Of a stretch of DNA of 64,000 nt, positions 58,801-64,000 are shown in pieces. Each line of letters starts with the position of its first letter. Position 1 is the first letter of the stretch. The notes beneath the pieces are model-generated. The model had not been told where the DNA came from. It worked only from the letters and a program-made list of their open reading frames with translations, and searched no databases. The translations under genes were made by a program, and so were the position numbers. This DNA is from Parietichytrium sp. I65-24A (Eukaryota; Sar; Bigyra; Thraustochytrida; Thraustochytriidae): contig BLSF01000013.1 in the NCBI GenBank assembly GCA_012862575.1, positions 1-64,000 on the forward strand, given 5' to 3'.

Positions 58801-60903
58801 CGCCGCAAGGAAAGTTCATTCAGAAAAGGTTGGGACGGAAAAGACAAAAAAGGAGCGCTCACTGGTAAAGAGGAGCGCGCCGTGGGCCAAGTCAGCTGGG
58901 ATGTGTACAAACAGTATATGCATGCAGTGGGCGGCCCAATCGTGGTTGCTGCCGTCCTCCTGGGTCTTGCTATCCGGACAGCTATGGACACTGGCACATC
59001 CGCATGGTTGGCCTTTTGGTCGAGCCATTCGAAACACAGCGAAAGCAGCGCTGAGGTGGTCACGAATGACACAGATATCTCGTTAACTGCTGTGAGCCAC
59101 CGGCTTTTGTGGCAGGGGGCGCAGGAGGTGCAAAGTCTTCTCTCGTCGCCAATGGCTTTTTCTACCGGCATGGACTCCGGGTTGGGCAACTCCACTTTTT
59201 CAGCTACAAGCGGTTTGTTGGATTCTGATGATTACGATCTAGTTCTGGGAAGTTCTGATAGTCACGGAACTGGATTTTACCTTGGCATCTACACGTTGCT
59301 TTCTATCATCAGTCTCCTGTTCATTGGTGTACTGACTCTCTTCATTGCTATCGTGGCTCTCAACGCATCCAGAAGCATGCATAGCGACATGCTCAATGCC
59401 GTGTGCCGCGCCCCAATGGCGTTCTTCGACACTACCCCAATTGGACGAATTCTCAACCGCTTCTCGAAAGAGATATACACTGTCGACGAGACTATCCCGG
59501 AGTCTCTCTACTCTTTCTTGTCAACGCTGTTCACAGTCTTTGGCACGATTGCAACTATTGGAGCCGTGACGCCGCCGTTTCTTGCGTGCCTTCCATTCTT
59601 GTTTGTGGCCTACCTTCGCATTCAGAGATATTACATCGCCACCAGTCGGCAGATCAAGAGATGGGATTCGGTTTTGCGCTCGCCAATTTACAGCCATTTT
59701 TCGGAGAGCCTGGACGGAGTGACAAGCATTCGTGCTTATAGTGCCTCTAGGCGTTTCATGCGCCAGAATCAACGTCAGCTGGAACAGCAACTGAATGTGT
59801 ACTACATCAGCATTGCGACAAACAGGTGGCTCGCAGTTCGTCTAGAATTCATCGGATCGCTTCTCGTGCTCTTTACTTCTCTCTTTGTCGTAATCCTCAA
59901 CGATGCCCACCGGAACGCAGCGTTCGGGGCACTGGCTATCTCGTACTCCCTCAACGTCACGCAAACTCTGAACTGGACCGTGCGCATGAGTTCTGAGGTG
60001 GAGACCAACATCATCTCCGTCGAACGCGTAAACGAATACATCAAGTTGACGCCCGAGGCCCCTGAGGATGCGAAAGATCCAAGCAAGATTCCCTCCCCGC
60101 AAGCTGCGTGGCCATCGCAAGGAGAGATCGTGTTTCAGGATGTTCGTGCACGATACCGTCCTGGACTAGAGGAAGTTCTCAAGGGAGTCAGCTTCCGAGT
60201 ACTCCCTGGCGAGAAGGTTGGCATTGTAGGAAGGACAGGAAGTGGTAAATCGACTCTCTTCCTGCTTTTGCTCCGCCTCATCGAGCCAAGTGCCGGACAG
60301 GTTACGATTGATGGTTTCGATCTCCAAGACTTCGGACTGGAGCGCCTCCGGCAGTCTTGCGCGGTGATTCCCCAGGACCCCGTGATGTTTTCTGCGACGT
60401 TGCGCAGAAATCTGGACCCTATGGACTGTTACACTGACGAGGAGATCTGGCGAGCATTGGAAATAACTCGCCTTAAGGAGCACGTACAGAGCCTTGCTGC
60501 CTCGAACGAGTCAGAGGCTGCTTCTCCGGATCTTAATAAGCCGAAAGACGCTCTTCAGGTGCTCATTGCAGAAGGAGGTGGAAATTTCAGCTTCGGCCAG
60601 CGCCAGCTCATCTGCATTGCGCGAGCAGTGCTTCGACGCTGCAAGATTATTCTCTTGGACGAGGCAACCAGTGGAATTGACGCGGCCAGTGACGAAGCAA
60701 TCCAGCTCACGATCCGTAGCGAATTTAAGGATGCCACAGTCCTCACCATCGCGCATCGTCTCACTACCATCAGTGACGGTGACAAGGTCCTTGTCATGGA
60801 CAATGGCAAAGTTGCAGAGTATGACTCACCAACAAACCTGCTCTCCAACAAGCGCAGCTTGTTCAACAAACTCATTGAGCAGATGAAGAAGAAATCGAAG
60901 TAG
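55825..60903 (+). CDS. ABC transporter, ABCC/MRP subfamily, full-length
   Basis: A 1692-residue single-exon gene starting MFCGAGTNSTVMDDNG. Layout: an N-terminal TMD0 of about five segments (residues about 15-210), a linker, TMD1 with six segments (about 390-680), NBD1 (about 715-930), a linker, TMD2 (about 1030-1380) and NBD2 (about 1430-1690). NBD1 has Walker A GEVGSGKSAL and signature LSGGQKARVALARA. Its Walker B region reads VLLLESCFEAVD where ABCC proteins usually have LLDDPLSAVD, so Asp and the following acid are changed. NBD2 has Walker A GRTGSGKSTLF, signature FSFGQRQLICIARA and intact Walker B plus catalytic Glu IILLDEATSGID. This fits asymmetric ATP use, with site 1 degenerate. The last residues KKKSK are basic. 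Substrates such as glutathione conjugates or organic anions are typical for the group, not shown here. Confidence 0.95.
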   Translation: MFCGAGTNSTVMDDNGVSLCYRGVVYLGLPALVGVGGFCFAHVQEMKVRNKKTKFPYSVAIRCVGIVDWLRILTFLLTGLAPTISYLVEKSQWESQVSSSMPPYRALDLFLFGIFLWVVLGCTWIMHEVRRGSEEWFWLRFFTFVVFVGDSLRYWSDLRNLKHDFEEESGLREFVAVSGGVQLLLKFFAFFTMVCFNRNWHSLRASLRSLAQENGIRESLLSVSQDSFAESVDQDDGAERGFSNPAEPKLPRTPEQYAGLLSRLLFHWLHEIMVKGYKKELEETDFYRLLREDEVQTLSRKFGDAFSDARKERDAKEDKRQGASVAPDSQSAVYTRLSSGEGEDENGQTGTEQADGNDADAEKKKEKKPKVQDGDLRIMVKSLHRAGILTPFYQAAFFKFVYDSLMFVSPQVLKLLITFLSESTTKPEDEAPPSWKGYFYVGLMFVVAASQTFVLHIYFHKVFRSGMRVRSSLLTTIYRKSLRLTPSARQLRTTGEVVNLMSTDCERLNGMFPYLHITWSSPYQVILALVFLWRELKYAVFVAVAVIFLVMTPLTGFVARKIKAIQKDLMKVKDNRIRATGEAITAIKVIKLYGWERTFRSQVADAREDELALLKTYVIWRAVARTLWAATPVLVTLCTFAAFVGFGGTLDAATAFTSLSLLNLLRFPLAVLPQIVSSAVEASVSLRRISSFLEDAELNIKALETARKSVPMGENIAVAVRNGTFYWDDKFKSPAVKNVEMDITEGSLVVVTGEVGSGKSALVQALIGELQPGGSGVQKGQFPLAKVGIRGSLGYAAQVPWIQNATLRDNILFGAPYERDWYNHVIFACSLTDDLDQLPDGDATEIGERGINLSGGQKARVALARAVYSRADVLLLESCFEAVDEHVGSFLWKHCFNGILKEPNPTTGRKRTVFLVTHALKYVHDADLVFVMKGGSILERGTYDDIVANSSSELSRLSVRVEKNERERKATEDNMEEDQQADQSASDGQVPLRRKESSFRKGWDGKDKKGALTGKEERAVGQVSWDVYKQYMHAVGGPIVVAAVLLGLAIRTAMDTGTSAWLAFWSSHSKHSESSAEVVTNDTDISLTAVSHRLLWQGAQEVQSLLSSPMAFSTGMDSGLGNSTFSATSGLLDSDDYDLVLGSSDSHGTGFYLGIYTLLSIISLLFIGVLTLFIAIVALNASRSMHSDMLNAVCRAPMAFFDTTPIGRILNRFSKEIYTVDETIPESLYSFLSTLFTVFGTIATIGAVTPPFLACLPFLFVAYLRIQRYYIATSRQIKRWDSVLRSPIYSHFSESLDGVTSIRAYSASRRFMRQNQRQLEQQLNVYYISIATNRWLAVRLEFIGSLLVLFTSLFVVILNDAHRNAAFGALAISYSLNVTQTLNWTVRMSSEVETNIISVERVNEYIKLTPEAPEDAKDPSKIPSPQAAWPSQGEIVFQDVRARYRPGLEEVLKGVSFRVLPGEKVGIVGRTGSGKSTLFLLLLRLIEPSAGQVTIDGFDLQDFGLERLRQSCAVIPQDPVMFSATLRRNLDPMDCYTDEEIWRALEITRLKEHVQSLAASNESEAASPDLNKPKDALQVLIAEGGGNFSFGQRQLICIARAVLRRCKIILLDEATSGIDAASDEAIQLTIRSEFKDATVLTIAHRLTTISDGDKVLVMDNGKVAEYDSPTNLLSNKRSLFNKLIEQMKKKSK

Positions 60904-61382
60904 TCACAACTAGCTGCGGCAGCCTCGTTCAAGTTCACAACAAAGCGCTAGCTCAAGCGCAAAAGATAACAAATATCCAAACTTCTCCTCTTTTCTGCTG
61001 TTTCACAATCTCCTCGTATCTTCCCATCGCGACTGTCCTGTCCTGGTCGGCCATCCGCTTGTGGGCCACTCTCTCTCTAGCCCTACCATCTTCCCCTTCC
61101 AATCGCACAAATCAAACTCTGAACCTTTGTGCAATCTCTGTCTGTCAATCCATGTTTAGAACATGTGTTCACTGAAAAGGAAGACACACAAAACAGAATT
61201 TCGGAAAACTTGGCAATCCAGGATTGCTCTCCTCTGCCTTCCTAGTACTCAGCACCGATTGCTTACGTCCGAGATAGAGCATCTGTGTACGACTTGGAAG
61301 CGAGGTGACTGTGATGGGAGCCCTTGGGAGACACCAGGTACTGGGTCAGGTGTGGTCGTGTGGTCGTGTGGGGCAAGGCAGG
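60904..61382. other. Intergenic region
   Basis: Short T/C-rich stretch upstream of the deacylase gene. No other gene seen. Confidence 0.5.
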
Positions 61383-62252
61383 ATGGCTTCTCAGGACGGC
61401 GGCGAAGGGAATGGCGTCAAGATTGTCGTGCAGCGCTGTAACTCGGCCAAGCTAGTGCTGGACGAGAGTGACTTGAAGGGTGAAATCGGCAGAGGTCTAA
61501 TTGTGTACGTGAGCATGGGGGAAAGCACCCAGGTGGAGACGATTGAGCGCGCGGCAAATGTGGCGGTGAACGCCCCGCTCCTGACGGAAGGCGAGTGGGG
61601 GGATGGTCAGCGTACCAAATCGGTTGCCGCCCTGACATTGTCCGCGCTGGAAGGGTCTGCGTCTCTTCCAGGTATTATGGTCATCCCGCAAGCGTGCCTG
61701 ACCAGCAAACTGAAGGGAAAGGCGCTCAAATACAGCAAGCAGTTGGACAAGACAGAGTCTGTGCTCATGTATTGTCGCTTCGTGGCGCAGTTGGAGCAAA
61801 ACGTGTTATTGAATGCACTTGCCAACATGTTCAAAGTGGAAGGACTGTACGGGGTTATGATGACGCTTTGCGAGCGGGATGACGGGGCGTTTCTCGTAGC
61901 AGAAAAGTACGACAAGCGCGGCGTGCCGACGCACGGCGCAGATGGCAACGACCTCGCAAAAGCCGACAGAAAGCGACTAGATCGCATCTATAAACATATT
62001 CTCACACTCTTGGAATCCACATTCATGCGCCGCGTCGAAAAGGTACTACAGGCGCAGATGAAGCTCTCGCGAAGCCCGGAGTCATTTCCTCAAGCGGCTG
62101 GCTCCTCTGCCGAAGAGAGCGTCTCGTCTGCCGAAGAGAAAGTACTATCTCTTCAGCTATGCAGCTTAGTGGCCGGTACCTTTGGAAATCGTCAGGGGCT
62201 GGAACTGAATGCCATGCTTGGCCCAAGCACGCACATATTCTCATTCGACTAG
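61383..62252 (+). CDS. DTD2: ATD/DTD2-type D-aminoacyl-tRNA deacylase with an insertion
   Basis: The 289-residue product from the ATG at 61383 (MASQDGGEGNGVKIVVQRC); an ATG at 61314 is in frame and would add 23 residues. The DTD fold starts with VKIVVQRCNSAKLVL and GEIGRGLIVYVSMG, followed by the motif PQACLTSKLKGKALKYSK. This resembles the ATD branch (PQATL..LKGR..QYH) more than the classical SQFTL form. The end AGTFGNRQGLELNAMLGP with STHIFSF matches the ATD end (GTYGNRQVLKLDT.GPFTHLIEF). Between these is an insertion of roughly 100 residues (about 160-255) with FKVEGLYGVMMTLCERDD and an acidic Ser-Glu repeat (SSAEESVSSAEEKV). DTD-fold enzymes free tRNA from wrongly attached D-amino acids or glycine; ATD is reported to correct L-alanine mischarged on tRNA-Thr. 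Human ATD is about 168 residues, so this one is unusually long. Confidence 0.87.
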   Translation: MASQDGGEGNGVKIVVQRCNSAKLVLDESDLKGEIGRGLIVYVSMGESTQVETIERAANVAVNAPLLTEGEWGDGQRTKSVAALTLSALEGSASLPGIMVIPQACLTSKLKGKALKYSKQLDKTESVLMYCRFVAQLEQNVLLNALANMFKVEGLYGVMMTLCERDDGAFLVAEKYDKRGVPTHGADGNDLAKADRKRLDRIYKHILTLLESTFMRRVEKVLQAQMKLSRSPESFPQAAGSSAEESVSSAEEKVLSLQLCSLVAGTFGNRQGLELNAMLGPSTHIFSFD

Positions 62253-62782
62253 AGCACTCGGATGTCGGCGGACTGTTCGCGTGAATTACCCACTCCGCGA
62301 GTGGCCGGCGCACATCTTCGAAGTTCCCATTGACTCTGTGATGAAAGTACAAAGCAAGTGACAAAAGTTAGCTAGCCAGGTCAAGCATGAGCATGCAACA
62401 CAATCTCCACCAAAACCGTCGAGATCCTGCGCCTACGCCACAGCTCCACGCGGCTCGATTCCCACCATTTGACGCCACGTCCACAATGCATTGCTCCCCG
62501 CTCCATCTCCATCTCCTCCAACTCCTACTCTAAACTCTATTCCTGCTACTGTCCACAACCGGGGGGAAAAAATTTTCAGACTCCTCGTCTCCCAACATCA
62601 CAACAAGACAACAACACGACTACTTCTAGCTAGAGTACCTCACTAATCGGTCGTTGTCCCCGCGCGGACGGCCGCGGCGAACGTTGCGAAGGGCGCGCGT
62701 AACGGTGCGTCCCAGTGTGACGAGCGGGGTGTGTGTGTGTGTGTGTGTGTGTCGGCTTGTGATCGTTAATAGTAAGTGCGCG
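62253..62782. other. Intergenic region with GT repeat
   Basis: Contains a GT run at about 62729-62752 shortly before the next gene. No gene seen. Confidence 0.5.
62729..62752. repeat. GT dinucleotide repeat
   Basis: About twelve GT units, 30 bp upstream of the Sfi1-like start codon. Confidence 0.93.
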
Positions 62783-64000
62783 ATGGAAGCGGTGAAGAAG
62801 CGCGAGGTGCTGGCCCAGCTGCGCAGGAGAGTGCAGAGGAGGAGCGCGACGCGGAGGAACACCCTGCTGGCGCTGTACTTTCGGTGGACGGTGCTGGTGA
62901 AAGGAGCGTTCTGCGTGTGGCAGGGCAAGACGCAAGCCTCGCTAGAGAAGAAGGCGGAGGAGAGCAGGCGAAAAGAGGCGGAAGAAGAAGAAGAGTGGAG
63001 ACGGAAACGCAGGCAGGAGACTGAGGAGGCAGAAAGAGCGGCCGAGAAGGAGAAGCTAAGGGCCAAGCATGTGGCTGCGCTGAGGCACTGGGCGATGGTC
63101 GTTCAGAGAAAGGCCTTCGTAGAGTGGGTGCATGTGGCGGCCAGGAAATGGAAAGTTGACGCACATGCGCGAAGGAGACGCCTGTCGCAAGGGATGCGGC
63201 GGATGAAGCAATTGACGGAAGCGTCGCGATTGAACGGCCGCTTTGCTCTTGCGCGGGATGTTGCCGAGGAGTGGCATCGAGAGCGCAGTTTTCGCGTTGG
63301 GTTTGGGCAGCTAAGAAGGCAATGCGAGATGGCACGGAGCCGAAGGACGGCTGCCGCCTTTTACACTCAGAGCACGCTTGGCCGGGCGTTCACAGCGTGG
63401 AGAGCGACTACATGCCAGTCGGCTTTAGAGCAAAAGGACATGATTCACCTAGCAGATATGTTTTACCGCGAGAGGATACTGAGGGGAGCACTCCGAATAG
63501 CGATCCGTGCTCTACGTGATCGCGTAGCGCGACGGAAGAACGCGCTCGCTGCAGAGAGACGTTGTTATCAACTGAAAGCTTGTCGTTCAAAGCAACTGGC
63601 GATGAGCATCATGAAGAGGTGGGCCAAACAAAATCGGACGTTGAATTATTTAACTCTGGCGGCAGTTACGCACCACTTGCGTTCCTGCACCAGCAAGGCT
63701 ATGAGGGGTTGGTTGGAGTATCACTTGATGTGGAAGAGTAGGGCGAAATCCCATTTAAAGGCAGAGTCATTCCGCAATGGTCGCCTGGAACGACTAGCGC
63801 TCGACTGCTGGAAGACCTACACACAGCGGCGCCAGAAGAAAAAGGCTATGGCAGAAAAGGCTGTTGTCTGGAGGCGAGATCTGCTTCTACAACGAGGAGT
63901 ATCCGCATGGCTAAGGACAGCGGCGAAGGACCAGGCCGTAAGGACCCAAGCACTCCAGGAACATCAGGTAAATAAAGCTGCCTCTCTTGCGAAACGTGTT
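62783..64000 (+). CDS. Sfi1-like tryptophan-repeat (centrin-binding type) protein, 3' end outside window
   Basis: From the ATG at 62783 (MEAVKKREVLAQLRRR) the frame stays open for 406 codons to the last base of the window. The protein is a very basic, nearly all-helical chain with Trp spaced at intervals of about 23-35 residues or multiples, in AxxxW-type contexts: LYFRWTVLV, AFCVWQGKT, ALRHWAMVVQRKAFVEWVHV, DVAEEWHRER, RAFTAWRATT, IMKRWAKQN, AMRGWLEYHL, ALDCWKTYTQ and GVSAWLRTA. This is the pattern of Sfi1 repeats, each a helix binding one centrin, which form filaments at centrosomes and basal bodies. A coiled-coil, Glu-rich stretch (EEEEWRRKRRQE) lies near 70-95. The last codons include CAG|GTAAAT, a possible donor, so an intron could begin here. 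The antisense frames in this stretch are shadows. Confidence 0.82.
   Translation, partial: MEAVKKREVLAQLRRRVQRRSATRRNTLLALYFRWTVLVKGAFCVWQGKTQASLEKKAEESRRKEAEEEEEWRRKRRQETEEAERAAEKEKLRAKHVAALRHWAMVVQRKAFVEWVHVAARKWKVDAHARRRRLSQGMRRMKQLTEASRLNGRFALARDVAEEWHRERSFRVGFGQLRRQCEMARSRRTAAAFYTQSTLGRAFTAWRATTCQSALEQKDMIHLADMFYRERILRGALRIAIRALRDRVARRKNALAAERRCYQLKACRSKQLAMSIMKRWAKQNRTLNYLTLAAVTHHLRSCTSKAMRGWLEYHLMWKSRAKSHLKAESFRNGRLERLALDCWKTYTQRRQKKKAMAEKAVVWRRDLLLQRGVSAWLRTAAKDQAVRTQALQEHQVNKAASLAKRV

Noticed and set aside
62766-63335. 189-codon minus-strand frame
   Set aside because: Antisense to the Sfi1-like gene; Pro/Ser/Ala-rich translation typical of a shadow.
1-64000. CRISPR arrays, insertion sequences or bacterial operons
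   Set aside because: Direct repeats here are microsatellites or duplications without spacer logic; no transposase or prokaryotic gene cluster was seen.

Overview
The window is nuclear DNA of an intron-poor protist. Most genes are one long open frame. Where introns can be placed they are short (66-97 nt) with GTAAGT or GTACGT donors. The gene set is wholly eukaryotic: ALG2, an ORM/ORMDL protein, an Lag1-type ceramide synthase, SNAPC3, a Ubc7/UBE2G2-type E2, AP-5 zeta, an ABCC transporter, an ATD-type tRNA deacylase, and GnT-I/POMGNT1-type glycosyltransferase domains. An Sfi1-like tryptophan-repeat protein and an IQ-motif coiled-coil protein suggest a centriole-bearing or flagellated cell. A stramenopile such as a labyrinthulomycete fits, but the sequence does not prove it.

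Layout. Positions 1-2312 and 11091-13440 are two copies of a segmental duplication. Each holds a secreted type I membrane protein gene facing, tail to tail, a multi-spanning membrane protein gene. The second is intact downstream of copy B and decayed and cut off in copy A. Between them lie a sparse stretch, a polysaccharide deacetylase gene (5512-6225), and a 1339-bp unit present twice head to tail around a single N (7378-10054), probably two unmerged contig ends. From 14.5 to 24 kb are an MFS-like gene, an unrecognised gene, a GPI-type secreted protein, ORMDL and SNAPC3. From 24.7 to 35.4 kb are an EF-hand-like repeat protein, an M23-family protein, a large acidic coiled-coil protein, the E2 and another EF-hand-like protein. 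From 35.5 to 44 kb are ALG2, a membrane protein with a Cys-rich N terminus, and AP5Z1. From 45 to 64 kb are a protein with two GT13-like domains, the IQ protein, a permuted papain-fold protein, ceramide synthase, the ABCC transporter, the deacylase and the start of the Sfi1-like gene.

Functional themes. There is no operon logic. Several genes serve the endomembrane system: N-glycan assembly (ALG2), Golgi glycosylation (double GT13), sphingolipid synthesis and its control (ceramide synthase and ORM), ER-associated degradation (Ubc7-type E2) and late-endosome sorting (AP5Z1). Others look cytoskeletal. Intergenic DNA is long (0.3-1.9 kb) and rich in simple repeats. No mobile element with coding capacity, CRISPR array or convincing tRNA was seen.
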